Shown: positions 8,782 through 17,774 of the stretch, one piece after another
Numbering within the stretch: the first letter of the stretch is position 1
Layout: every line of letters begins with the position of its first letter
Assembly (NCBI GenBank): GCA_958296185.1
Contig: CATQIB010000027.1
Span: 1-62,336, forward strand
Source: an uncultured Mesonia sp.
GTDB taxonomy: Bacteria; Bacteroidota; Bacteroidia; Flavobacteriales; Flavobacteriaceae
Direction: 5' to 3'
Length of the DNA stretch: 62,336 bases
Notes under the pieces: model-generated
What the model was told of the DNA's origin: nothing
Databases searched by the model: none
The model's input: only the letters and a program-made list of their open reading frames with translations
Translations under genes and position numbers: made by a program

Positions 8782-9570
8782 ATGCAAAAAACGCACGCAC
8801 CCATAGGTATGTTTGATTCGGGAATTGGCGGAACATCCATTTTTAAAGAAATTCATAAGCTTTTACCACTAGAACAAGTGATATACCTCGCCGATAGCAA
8901 AAACGCCCCCTACGGCGCTAAAAGTCAGCAAGAGATCATTAATCTCTCTATTAAAAATACCGAATTGCTATTGGAAATGGGCGCTAAAATAGTTGTGGTA
9001 GCTTGTAATACCGCGACCACCAATGCTATAAAGGTGTTGCGTGAAAAATATAGCACACCCATTGTAGGCATAGAACCCGCTATAAAACCAGCCGCTTTAA
9101 ATAGTAAAAATAAAACGATTGGTATTTTAGCTACAAAGGGTACTTTGGCAAGCGAGTTGTTTATAAAAACATCAGATTTGTACACGCGCAGCACTAAAGT
9201 AATAGAGGTGGTGGGCGAAGGCTTGGTACCTTTAATTGAAACAGGCGATTTACAACAGCCTGCTTTAAAGCAATTGGTTAAAGAGCTTGTTTCTCCTATG
9301 CTAAATGAAAATATAGATTACTTAGTTTTAGGTTGCAGTCACTACCCTTATCTTATGCCCATTCTTAAGGAAATTGTTCCCCCACACGTGCAAATTATTG
9401 ATTCAGGTCGGGCAGCCGCTCAACAAACAAAAAACTTACTTGAAAAGCTAAATTTACTCCGGCAAGACCGCGGTGAAAAATGTATTTTTTTTAGCAATAA
9501 AAATCCCCGGATCATAGAAGAAATTCTTCAATCCGAGGAGCGGTTTTTAGTTGGTTATAAAGATTTTTAG
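8782..9570 (+). CDS. murI: glutamate racemase
   Basis: MurI interconverts L- and D-glutamate to supply D-Glu for peptidoglycan. The 262-residue protein has the FDSGIGG start, the first catalytic Cys in VVACNTATTNA (about residue 75), and the second Cys with its partner His in LVLGCSHYPYL (about 188-190). It stands alone after a terminator. Its stop codon overlaps that of the convergent PorP/SprF gene by 4 nt, and the last 70 nt of its coding region contain a hairpin that could terminate the neighbour. Confidence 0.97.
   Translation: MQKTHAPIGMFDSGIGGTSIFKEIHKLLPLEQVIYLADSKNAPYGAKSQQEIINLSIKNTELLLEMGAKIVVVACNTATTNAIKVLREKYSTPIVGIEPAIKPAALNSKNKTIGILATKGTLASELFIKTSDLYTRSTKVIEVVGEGLVPLIETGDLQQPALKQLVKELVSPMLNENIDYLVLGCSHYPYLMPILKEIVPPHVQIIDSGRAAAQQTKNLLEKLNLLRQDRGEKCIFFSNKNPRIIEEILQSEERFLVGYKDF
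9505..9538 (-). terminator. putative terminator of the PorP/SprF gene, inside the murI coding region
   Basis: Arms CCCCGGAT (9505-9512) and ATCCGAGG (9531-9538) pair with one mismatch around an inner GAAG/CTTC stem. On the minus strand the hairpin is followed by ATTTTTATT, as expected for a terminator of the convergent gene. The stem is imperfect. Confidence 0.45.
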
Positions 9571-10595
9571 TAATTAATAGCAGGACAATTACAGTGGTAC
9601 TTTTCTTTTCCTCCTCCGAAATTATATCCTAAAGTGATTTGATGAAAACCAGCGTTACTTAGCACGATAGAGTTAGCCTGATAGGTATACGTGTAAGCAA
9701 ACATAAATTGGTTATAATTAACCCCTAAGAAGGGTGAAAAGTATTGTAATTTTTGATTTTCAACCGTAGCTGCACCATCTTCAGTATACTCAGCTCCATC
9801 TAAACTCCTTCTATAAGACAAACCTCCCCATAATTGACCAAAGTCAAATTGTCTATAAACTTTAAAGTTACCGTCTACGGCAGCTTCTGCAGTTTCTTCT
9901 TTCATTTGAAACATTACCGAAGGTTCAAAAGACCAATCACTAGCATAAGGTGCTATGGTATAACCCAGGGTAAATAAATATTGACGCTGATTATCAGTTT
10001 CAAAATCTTCTGCAAAAATATCACGCTTTTGCGGAATTAGGTTTTTAACCGTTAAATGCGTAAAGAACTCAAGGTAATAGTAAGAAACACCAAAATCAAT
10101 ATTAAAGTAAGAATCTTGCTGCTCAATACCAGCTATATTAGGGTCTGAAGGATTGGTACCACCAATCAAGTCGCTTTCATCGAGTTTCTCTTGTAAAACC
10201 CCAACACTTAAACCAAATGATAATTGATTTAAATCTACACGATCTCTAGAAAGTAATAAGTGATAGGCAAAAGTAGCATAAGCCCCTTGTTGAGAAAATC
10301 TACCATTACTATCATTATACAAAATACCACCTAATCCAATGTTACTATCACTCAATCTACCATTTAAGCTCAGGGTTTCTAAAGTAGGCGCATCATCTAC
10401 ATCAAACCACTGTCTTCTTGCGGTAAGCCTAGCTTTAGTAAGTAATCCTGCTCCTGCCATAGAGGGGTGCATTAAATACATATTATCTGTAAGGTAATCA
10501 CTGTAAACGGGAATTCCTCGTTCTTGACTAAAGCCTAATAATGAAAAGGCAAAAAATACAAAAACTAAATAGGTTTTATTAAACTTCATATTCAT
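9567..10595 (-). CDS. type IX secretion system membrane protein, PorP/SprF family
   Basis: A 342-residue outer-membrane barrel: signal peptide (LGFSQ, near residue 23), then QERGIPVYSDYLTDNMYLMHPSMAGA, the conserved N-terminal stretch of the PorP/SprF family, many amphipathic strands, and a C-terminal strand FHQITLGYNFGGGKEKYHCNCPAI. SprF-like proteins partner with secreted adhesins or the SprA translocon in gliding and type IX secretion. No large adhesin gene lies beside this copy, so its partner is unknown. Two ATGs (10595, 10589) are equally plausible starts. The stop overlaps that of convergent murI. Confidence 0.9.
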   Translation of the reverse strand: MNMKFNKTYLVFVFFAFSLLGFSQERGIPVYSDYLTDNMYLMHPSMAGAGLLTKARLTARRQWFDVDDAPTLETLSLNGRLSDSNIGLGGILYNDSNGRFSQQGAYATFAYHLLLSRDRVDLNQLSFGLSVGVLQEKLDESDLIGGTNPSDPNIAGIEQQDSYFNIDFGVSYYYLEFFTHLTVKNLIPQKRDIFAEDFETDNQRQYLFTLGYTIAPYASDWSFEPSVMFQMKEETAEAAVDGNFKVYRQFDFGQLWGGLSYRRSLDGAEYTEDGAATVENQKLQYFSPFLGVNYNQFMFAYTYTYQANSIVLSNAGFHQITLGYNFGGGKEKYHCNCPAINY

Positions 10596-10749
10596 TTAGG
10601 GTGTTGTTGCTCCAAATTAAAACAAAATGCAAGTAAGTAAAAAATTTATTTTGGCTTTTTTTTAAAATAAAATTAACACTACTCTTAATTCAACGTGAAT
10701 TTTTAGGCTTTTATTGTTTATAGCTATAAATTATAATTGGGTAAATATA

Positions 10750-10781
10750 TTGAATTCATAGTATTTCTTTTAGTATTTTTG
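10750..10781 (+). promoter_or_regulatory. promoter of the Nfu gene: TTG-N21-TATTTTTG
   Basis: TTG at 10750-10752 and TATTTTTG at 10774-10781 are 21 nt apart, within the normal Bacteroidota -33/-7 spacing. The predicted start of transcription, about 10788, falls after the GTG at 10783, which supports the ATG at 10798 as the translation start. Confidence 0.65.
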
Positions 10782-10797
10782 TGTGAAATTTAAAGCT

Positions 10798-11712
10798 ATG
10801 GAAAATTATACTATTGAAATACAAAACACCTCAAATCCAGATATACTAAAATTTGAAGCCGATCGGTTTTTGGTCAATCATAAATCCTACGAATATAACA
10901 ATATTGATGAGGCAAAAGATTCACCTTTAGCTCAAGCTCTTTTTCATTTACCCTTTGTAAAAACGGTTTATATTGCTCAAAATTTTGTAGCAGTTAAAAA
11001 GTTTAATATCGCACCCTGGCCAGAGATTCAAAATGAATTGAAGGCTAAAATAACAGATTTATTAAACCAAGGAACGGCAATTGTAAATGATAAAGACCAA
11101 AATGAGAAAATTGCAATTACGGTTTATGCCGAAAGCACCCCAAACCCTGCTGTTTTAAAATTTGTTGCAAACAAAAAGCTTGTACTCCAAAGCAATGAGT
11201 TTAAAAATATAGATGAAACCAAAGATGCCCCACTACCTCAGGCACTTTTTCATTTCCCATTTGTTAAGGAAGTATTTCTAGATGACAATTATATTTCGAT
11301 TACAAAATACGATATTGCAGAGTGGAATGAAATCACCTTAGAATTAAGGGAGTTTATTAAAAACTATTTAGAAGAAGGCAAACCAGTTCTAAATAACGAA
11401 GTAAAGCATAGTGAGGCCAAAAATGCTACAGAACAGCCAACAAGCCAAACACATGTTTCAAAAGATTTAGATTCTATATCAAAGCAAATAATTGCTGTTC
11501 TAGAAGAATACGTGAAGCCGGCTGTAGCCAGTGATGGCGGTAACATTATGTTTGACTCTTATGAAGCTGACACAAAAACGGTGAAAGTTATCTTACAAGG
11601 TGCTTGCAGTGGTTGCCCTTCATCTACTATTACACTAAAGAATGGTATTGAAAACGTATTAAAGGAAATGCTACAAGATAAAATCGGCCGTGTAGAAGCT
11701 GTAAATGGCTAA
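10798..11712 (+). CDS. NifU-like Fe-S scaffold/carrier protein with two Nfu N-domains
   Basis: The 304-residue cytosolic protein holds two tandem Nfu N-terminal domains (about residues 1-90 and 105-190; each begins with a S/T-NP-x-I/V-LKF strand and has a LAQALFHLPFVK / LPQALFHFPFVKEVF helix) and a C-terminal NifU domain (about 215-304) with the cluster-binding CSGCPSS motif. Such proteins deliver [4Fe-4S] clusters to client enzymes. Most Nfu proteins have one N-domain; here it is duplicated. A bidirectional terminator follows. Confidence 0.93.
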   Translation: MENYTIEIQNTSNPDILKFEADRFLVNHKSYEYNNIDEAKDSPLAQALFHLPFVKTVYIAQNFVAVKKFNIAPWPEIQNELKAKITDLLNQGTAIVNDKDQNEKIAITVYAESTPNPAVLKFVANKKLVLQSNEFKNIDETKDAPLPQALFHFPFVKEVFLDDNYISITKYDIAEWNEITLELREFIKNYLEEGKPVLNNEVKHSEAKNATEQPTSQTHVSKDLDSISKQIIAVLEEYVKPAVASDGGNIMFDSYEADTKTVKVILQGACSGCPSSTITLKNGIENVLKEMLQDKIGRVEAVNG

Positions 11713-11741
11713 TACCGTAGGCTCAAAAGATATAAAAATTT

Positions 11742-11771
11742 AAAAAGGAGGCTTACACAAGCCTCCTTTTT
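11742..11771. terminator. bidirectional intrinsic terminator between the Nfu and phosphate-transporter genes
   Basis: A perfect 13-bp inverted repeat (AAAAAGGAGGCTT / AAGCCTCCTTTTT) with a 4-nt loop sits between two convergent genes; each strand provides a U-tract. Confidence 0.93.
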
Positions 11772-11795
11772 AAATTTCAACCTTAAACTGCAAAT

Positions 11796-14048
11796 CTACA
11801 GCTCTCTTTTAGCGTCTTGATAATAGTCATCAAAAAGTTGTAACAGATTCATCGTAGCGCTGATCAAATCTTTTGTTTCCAATAAAATGCCAAAATATAA
11901 TTTAGTGTTTTTAGGACTTGTTTCTGAGGTTCTGATGCGATTAATTTGCTTTTGAATTAACTCGGATACCTTGTCCATTAACTTCTGCTTTTCTTCCAGA
12001 ATTCGGTTAATATTTTCAAACGAATGACTATCGAAGGTTTCAATGATATCGTCAAAAAGCACCTGCATATCCCGATCTACACTTTTTAAATCTCTAATTT
12101 GATTAAACTTCAGATTTTTATGATTATTATTAACGTGCTTGTAGCTTGATTGCGCTATAAGACCAATAGACTGCACCATATCTTGCAAATAGTCTAAAAA
12201 TAAGATATAGAATTTACTAGCTTCAACAGAGTTATCTTCTAATGATTTAATAAAATAGAAAACATTATCTTTCAACTCTTCTACTTCTCCATCAAGCTCG
12301 TTCAGGCGTTTCTTATCCTTTTTAAGTTTACTCAAATCATGATAGCCCAAATGGTTGATTACCTTACTGTATCTTTTATTAATCCCTTTAATTACATTCG
12401 AGACATTTTGCGAAGTCTCTTGAGTAATTTCATTAATAGTAATAATATCGCTTCTGTTAAATCGTTTTTTACTTTGTTCCAGTCTCTTTTTACGATTATG
12501 AAGAATTGCTCCCCGAACGATTAAAAACACTGCTAGTCCAACTAATAACGAAATGGCCACCATACCTCCGTACCATATCACCATGGCAAAAATCGCAGCT
12601 GCCACAAAAGCTACCAAGGCAGTAACAAACCAACCGCCAACTACATTTATTACTCCTGCCACACGATAAACCGCACTTTCACGATCCCAAGCTCGATCAG
12701 CTAGCGAAGTACCCATAGCTACCATAAAAGTAACGTATGTAGTAGACAAGGGTAGCTTAAGGTTGGTACCTATTGAAATTAAAATACTAGCTACCACCAA
12801 ATTCACAGAGGCCCGAACCATATCAAAAGCAGGTGCATCAATTCTTCTGTCATTCAATAACTCTTTAGGCTTTTGAAATTTAGATTCGATACTGCTGGTA
12901 ACACGATTAGGTAAAATATGGGTGATACTATTACTAAGAATTACTGAATACCTTACGATAACCCTTGAAAGGCTATTCGGCTCAAAACGCTCGGCTCCAT
13001 CTCCTTGTCTAGAGAGATTTATACCCGTATCTACTACGGCCCGAGCTTTACTCGAGAACCATAAGGTGATAACCATAATAGCTCCAGCGCCAATCAATAG
13101 TATTTCAGGAGTTTGCACCGCGCCAGCCAAGCCTGTCATACCTAATTGCCCTGGCGCTTGCCCACTGGCCATCCAAATATCGTAAGATTGCCAAGCCGCA
13201 ATAGGAACCCCAATAAAGTTAACCAAGTCATTTCCTGCAAAAGCCAAGGCTAGCGCAAAGGTTCCTATAACAATAATCGCTCTTAGGATATTTATTTTGA
13301 AGAAACTCATCATTAACTGCGAAACAAGTGTCCAAAACAAAAAACTAATTCCTATTATTATCAAGGTTTGGTCGTTTACAAAATCTTTAACCGACCCCGG
13401 AATAAAGGAGATGCTTTTCATCCCTTTAATAAAAATAAAATAAGTGATCGCTGTAATAGATACCCCTCCAAAAACAGAACCTACATATTTCATTTTGCGT
13501 TCAAACTGGAAAGAAAACACTAAACGCGATAGATATTGCACTATTGCTCCTACTGTAAATGCAATGAGCACAGAGAGCAAAATACCCATAATTATCTCTA
13601 AAGCCTTTGCCGTGTTTATATAATTATAAACTAGATCAAAACTCTGAGATTGTTCGTATAATTTAATGGCAGCCACACTTACGGCAGCGCCCAACAACTC
13701 AAACACTATTGATACCGTGGTTGACGTAGGCAAGCCCAAGGAGTTGAAGAAGTCGAGCAATAGTACATCGGTAATCATAACTGCTAGAAAGATGATCATG
13801 ATTTCATCAAAATAAAATTGACTAGGATCAAAAATCCCTTTTCTTGCTACTTCCATAAGACCACTTGAAAAGATTGCTCCTACGGCCACCCCTATACTAG
13901 CTACAATCATAATTGTCTTTAGGGAAATGGCTTTTGAACCAATGGCCGAATTTAGAAAGTTTACAGCATCATTACTTACCCCCACTACTAAATCTGTAAT
14001 GGCTAAAGCAAATAATATAACTAAAACAATAATGTAAAAAGTTTCCAT
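11796..14048 (-). CDS. inorganic phosphate transporter (PiT family) with C-terminal PhoU/DUF47-like domain
   Basis: A 750-residue inner-membrane protein. Residues about 1-515 are a PiT transporter: the N-terminal half has the signature GVSNDAVNFLNSAIGSKA, the inverted repeat has FAGNDLVNFIGVPIAAW, and a later segment reads LPLSTTYVTFMVAMGTSLADRAW. Residues about 535-750 are soluble and alpha-helical, resembling the PhoU-like DUF47 regulators usually encoded as a separate gene beside PiT. Fusion of both into one chain is common in Bacteroidota. It imports phosphate with a cation and is probably controlled by its own tail. It stands alone, convergent to the Nfu gene. Confidence 0.92.
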   Translation of the reverse strand: METFYIIVLVILFALAITDLVVGVSNDAVNFLNSAIGSKAISLKTIMIVASIGVAVGAIFSSGLMEVARKGIFDPSQFYFDEIMIIFLAVMITDVLLLDFFNSLGLPTSTTVSIVFELLGAAVSVAAIKLYEQSQSFDLVYNYINTAKALEIIMGILLSVLIAFTVGAIVQYLSRLVFSFQFERKMKYVGSVFGGVSITAITYFIFIKGMKSISFIPGSVKDFVNDQTLIIIGISFLFWTLVSQLMMSFFKINILRAIIVIGTFALALAFAGNDLVNFIGVPIAAWQSYDIWMASGQAPGQLGMTGLAGAVQTPEILLIGAGAIMVITLWFSSKARAVVDTGINLSRQGDGAERFEPNSLSRVIVRYSVILSNSITHILPNRVTSSIESKFQKPKELLNDRRIDAPAFDMVRASVNLVVASILISIGTNLKLPLSTTYVTFMVAMGTSLADRAWDRESAVYRVAGVINVVGGWFVTALVAFVAAAIFAMVIWYGGMVAISLLVGLAVFLIVRGAILHNRKKRLEQSKKRFNRSDIITINEITQETSQNVSNVIKGINKRYSKVINHLGYHDLSKLKKDKKRLNELDGEVEELKDNVFYFIKSLEDNSVEASKFYILFLDYLQDMVQSIGLIAQSSYKHVNNNHKNLKFNQIRDLKSVDRDMQVLFDDIIETFDSHSFENINRILEEKQKLMDKVSELIQKQINRIRTSETSPKNTKLYFGILLETKDLISATMNLLQLFDDYYQDAKREL

Positions 14049-14166
14049 AAATTTGTTTACCTAATTGGGTGCAAAATTCCTGCTTTTATTTTTAATTACT
14101 TATCAACCCAATGTTACCAAAACATTAATTTTCAATTTACCTTCTTCCCGAAAAAAAATAATAATT

Positions 14167-16179
14167 ATGATCAATTTTAAATCCAATAACCTCAAAAACT
14201 CCAATAGCCCTTATTTAAAACAACACGCCCACAACCCGATAAATTGGCAAGAGTGGAGTAATGACGTATTAAACTATGCTAAAGAAAAAAATAAAATGCT
14301 GATAATTAGTATAGGCTATACCACCTGCCATTGGTGTCACGAAATGGAAAAAGAGGTATTCGAGAACAAGGAAGTAGCTAAATTTATGAATGAACATTTT
14401 GTTGCTATAAAAGTAGATCGTGAGGTTCATCCCGAAGTAGACCATCTCTATATGCAAAGTCTGCAGCTTATGATTAAGCAAGGGGGTTGGCCTTTAAATA
14501 TTATAGCCCTACCCAACAAAATGCCAGTTTGGGGTTGTACATTTTTAAAAGCGAAACGATGGCTAAGTGCCTTAATGCAAATAAAAGCCTTGTTTGAAAA
14601 AGACCCTAATTCGATGCAAGAATACGCAGACACCTTAAAGGAAGGTATATCAAAACTACAGCTACCTAATACCAGTAATAAGGGGTTAAGAAAAAAGGTA
14701 GATTTTAAATTGCTTTTAAATAAATGGAAGAATCAACTCGATTACACCTATGGGGGTGACTTGGGCATCCCCAAGTTTATGATGCCTAACCAGCATTTAT
14801 TTTTACTGAGATACGCTCATATTTCCCAAGACGATAATTTGAATAATTATCTGAAATTAAGTTTAAAAAAAATTGAACGCGGAGGAATCCATGATCATAT
14901 TGAAGGCGGATTTTCACGCTATGCTCTAGATCAAAATTGGCATGTCCCCCATTTTGAGAAAATGTTATACGACAACCTTCAACTCATCGATGTGTACCAC
15001 CAAGCTTATATAGTATTTCAAGAAAAATCCTTTGAAAATACATATAAAAAAACACTCGCTTTCATTGATCAGCAATTGAGTGATAGTGATTATTTATGGT
15101 TTACTGCTCTAGATGCTGACAGCCTTAATATGAAAGAAGAGCGCGAAGAAGGAGCTTATTATACTTGGAAAAAAGATGAACTTCAAGAATTGCTTAAAGA
15201 AAAGTACGATTTATTTGCCAGTTACTTTAACATCAACCCTAAAGGATATTGGGAGAATGGAAAATACATTTTATTTAAAAGTCAATCCATTTCAAGCCTT
15301 GCAAAATCATTTAATTTATCGAAGTTAGAGGCAGAAAACCAAATAAACGAATGCTTACAAACATTAAAAGCCAGCAAAGCAAAAAGAGCAAAACCTCAAC
15401 TAGATGATAAAAAACTGCTTTCACTAAATGCTATGGCAATTACAACCTATCTAAATGTTTATAAAACTACACAAGAACAATCACTTTTAATTCGATGTCA
15501 AAAAGCCATAAATAAAATACTCCGGCTCACTTATGATGGTACTAGACTTTATAAAGAATTACACGAGCACCAACATAAAAAAGCAGGTAGCCTAGAAGAC
15601 TACGCCTTTTTTATTCAAGCTATACTTACAATGCATGAAATTAGTCTAAAACCTAATTATTTAGACATTGCTATAGAGCTAATCCAATTTTGTTTTGAGA
15701 ACTTCAAAGAGAAGACCGATATCTTTTTCAATTATGCCGAAATTCATAACGAAGATTTATTTGTAAAACCAATTGCTTTGCGCGATAACGTTGTCCCTAG
15801 TGCCAATGCTATTATGAGTGAGAATCTACATAAACTAGCATTGCTTACGGGCAAGACTGCATATCAAGAACATTTTGAAAAAATGCAGGATAGCATCTCT
15901 TCAGATTTTATGCACTCTCCTAGCGACTATTCTCAATGGCTGCAAAACCAGTTGAAACGAGATTATCCGTTTTTTTTGGTGAAAACCAACGAAAATTTAT
16001 GGTCTGCGTTTAGCAAAAGAAAAGCACTTATTAACTTTTACCGTACGACAAATACAAGCAAAGCAAGCGCAAAGAACGCAGTAAGGGAAGAAGTATTAAT
16101 CTGCACAGAAAAAGCTTGCCTCCCACCTGTATCAAATCCACAGGAAGCCTTAAAGCTCTTATTGGGTAATAATTATTAA
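14167..16179 (+). CDS. thioredoxin-domain protein, DUF255/SSP411 (YyaL) family
   Basis: A 670-residue cytosolic protein with an N-terminal thioredoxin-like DUF255 domain (NSPYLKQHAHNPINWQEW, then GYTTCHWCHEMEKEVFEN with the CHWCH motif near residue 55) and a C-terminal (alpha/alpha) barrel (GGIHDHIEGGFSRYALDQNWHVPHFEKMLYDN spread over residues about 240-275). Its biochemical role is not established. After GGWPLNI the family's GGTYFPP segment reads GCTFLKAKRW, an unusual change. I start at the ATG at 14167; the earlier TTG at 14065 would add a segment unlike the family. Confidence 0.88.
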   Translation: MINFKSNNLKNSNSPYLKQHAHNPINWQEWSNDVLNYAKEKNKMLIISIGYTTCHWCHEMEKEVFENKEVAKFMNEHFVAIKVDREVHPEVDHLYMQSLQLMIKQGGWPLNIIALPNKMPVWGCTFLKAKRWLSALMQIKALFEKDPNSMQEYADTLKEGISKLQLPNTSNKGLRKKVDFKLLLNKWKNQLDYTYGGDLGIPKFMMPNQHLFLLRYAHISQDDNLNNYLKLSLKKIERGGIHDHIEGGFSRYALDQNWHVPHFEKMLYDNLQLIDVYHQAYIVFQEKSFENTYKKTLAFIDQQLSDSDYLWFTALDADSLNMKEEREEGAYYTWKKDELQELLKEKYDLFASYFNINPKGYWENGKYILFKSQSISSLAKSFNLSKLEAENQINECLQTLKASKAKRAKPQLDDKKLLSLNAMAITTYLNVYKTTQEQSLLIRCQKAINKILRLTYDGTRLYKELHEHQHKKAGSLEDYAFFIQAILTMHEISLKPNYLDIAIELIQFCFENFKEKTDIFFNYAEIHNEDLFVKPIALRDNVVPSANAIMSENLHKLALLTGKTAYQEHFEKMQDSISSDFMHSPSDYSQWLQNQLKRDYPFFLVKTNENLWSAFSKRKALINFYRTTNTSKASAKNAVREEVLICTEKACLPPVSNPQEALKLLLGNNY

Positions 16180-16251
16180 CAAAAATTAAACGAATAAAAA
16201 TTTTAAAAAAGCACTTTGTTTCATATTATGCGACAAACAAAAAATTAAAAT

Positions 16252-17082
16252 ATGGAGAATATTACTGAATTTGAAAATTATGCTAAAGAGTATATCGATA
16301 AGATAATCGATTTCTTACCAAATTTATTAGCCGCAATTGTCATCTTAATTATAGGATGGTGGCTTTCTAAAGTCATTGTTAAGTATGTAAGAAAAATTTT
16401 AAGCAAAAAAGATTATGGCATTGCTTTAGAGCAATTTCTTACTAAAATTATCGAATATACGCTTAAGATTCTCGTTTTCATTACAGCTATCAACCAAATT
16501 GGTATAGAAACCACCAGTATAATTGCGGTTATTGGTGCTGCCGGTTTAGCTATTGGATTAGCCTTACAAGGTTCTTTAGCCAATTTTGCAGGAGGTGTGA
16601 TTATAGTTATTTTAAAGCCCTTTAGAATAGGCGACTGGATTGAGGCTCAAGGTGTTTCTGGATCTGTAAAAGAAATCTCTTTATTTTATACAAAAATAAA
16701 TACATTCGGAAATCAATTGGTAACGGTACCCAATGGCCCTTTAGCTAACGATAACATTATTAACTACACCGTTGAAGGAAAACGAAAAGATGCCATTACT
16801 ATAGGTATTTCTTATGATGCAGACATAAAACAGGCTAAAGATATTTTAGAAAATCTTATGCTGGAACAAGAAAACATTATGCGCGATCCTGAACCTCAAG
16901 TAGTGGTAACAGAACTTGCCGATAATTCAGTTAATTTATCTTTGCGTTTTTGGGCACTCAATGAGCATTTCTGGGATTGTCACTGGTATACAATCGAAGA
17001 GGCTAAAAGAAGATTAGATGCTGCCGAAATTGGCATCCCTTACCCGCAGAGAGACATTCATATTATTAGCAAACCTGAATAA
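16252..17082 (+). CDS. small-conductance mechanosensitive channel, MscS family
   Basis: The 276-residue inner-membrane protein has three predicted transmembrane helices (about 17-38, 62-82, 90-115), the pore helix GAAGLAIGLALQGSLANFAGG, then the cytoplasmic beta domain with PFRIGDWIEAQGVSGSVKEI and VTVPNGPLANDNIINY. This matches MscS-type channels that open under membrane tension to release solutes in hypo-osmotic shock. Length is that of the minimal E. coli type. It starts 72 nt after the DUF255 gene and ends 4 nt from convergent tsaB; its likely terminator lies inside tsaB. Confidence 0.95.
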   Translation: MENITEFENYAKEYIDKIIDFLPNLLAAIVILIIGWWLSKVIVKYVRKILSKKDYGIALEQFLTKIIEYTLKILVFITAINQIGIETTSIIAVIGAAGLAIGLALQGSLANFAGGVIIVILKPFRIGDWIEAQGVSGSVKEISLFYTKINTFGNQLVTVPNGPLANDNIINYTVEGKRKDAITIGISYDADIKQAKDILENLMLEQENIMRDPEPQVVVTELADNSVNLSLRFWALNEHFWDCHWYTIEEAKRRLDAAEIGIPYPQRDIHIISKPE

Positions 17083-17086
17083 GGAA

Positions 17087-17773
17087 TTATCCTAATTTAA
17101 AATCTTTCAAATAAAATGGTTCAAAATAAGCGACGTCTTCTACGTCGCTTATTTTATATTTCTTCATAGCTAAAAGACCTATTTCTTTTGCAGATGGTTG
17201 CGCTTCAACAAAAGTAAAATTATCTTTATATTCCAACTTATCAGACAATTTACTAGTTGCTTCTCCGAGAAATAAGAGACGCTGGTTTTTTTCTTCTTCA
17301 AAAGAATTCTTTTCAATTACCAAAGCTTCAACTGGTTTAATAGTAGTTAAACCAGTATCAGATTTCAAATTCACCGTATAAAAACCAGCATAAATTTCCA
17401 TTCGCCGAGCATCAAGGCAGGATATAACTTTATCTACCTCTCCATGCGTTTCTTTATTATACTGCATAGCTAGCGCCTCTAAAGTATTTACGGCAATAAG
17501 CGGTATATTTAAAGCATAACACAAACCCTTAGCCGCCGATACCCCAATTCGCAATCCAGTATACGATCCCGGACCTTTACTAATGGCTACCGCATCTAAG
17601 TTTTCTAATGAAAAATCATTGTCTTCAATTATTTTCTGAATAAAAGTATGAAGCAATTCAGCATGGGAATATCCAGGAGTGCGATCTTCGATTAAATCTA
17701 TTAACGCTTCATCTTGCCACAACGCAACAGAACAATTGGTAGTTGTTGTTTCTAATGCTAATAATAATGCCAA
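17087..17773 (-). CDS. tsaB: tRNA threonylcarbamoyladenosine biosynthesis protein TsaB
   Basis: TsaB is the non-catalytic partner of TsaD in the complex that places t6A at position 37 of ANN-decoding tRNAs. The protein has the ASKHA start LALETTTTNCSVAL and the signature ISKGPGSYTGLRIGVSAAKGL near residue 60. No ATG is available: both candidates are TTG. I prefer 17773 (228 residues), one base after the HlyD stop, which gives the usual family N-terminus; TTG at 17800 would add nine residues and overlap HlyD. A 14-bp hairpin lies within the last codons. Confidence 0.93.
   Translation of the reverse strand: MALLLALETTTTNCSVALWQDEALIDLIEDRTPGYSHAELLHTFIQKIIEDNDFSLENLDAVAISKGPGSYTGLRIGVSAAKGLCYALNIPLIAVNTLEALAMQYNKETHGEVDKVISCLDARRMEIYAGFYTVNLKSDTGLTTIKPVEALVIEKNSFEEEKNQRLLFLGEATSKLSDKLEYKDNFTFVEAQPSAKEIGLLAMKKYKISDVEDVAYFEPFYLKDFKLG
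17123..17155 (+). terminator. intrinsic terminator for mscS, embedded in the tsaB coding region
   Basis: A perfect 14-bp inverted repeat (AAAATAAGCGACGT / ACGTCGCTTATTTT) with a 5-nt loop, followed on the plus strand by ATATTT. It lies 40 nt past the mscS stop, yet within the tsaB reading frame, ahead of the tsaB stop. Confidence 0.8.
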
Positions 17774-17774
17774 T

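Noticed and set aside
14065..14166. N-terminal extension of the DUF255 protein from a TTG
   Set aside because: The extra 34 residues do not fit the family, and a fitting ATG exists at 14167.
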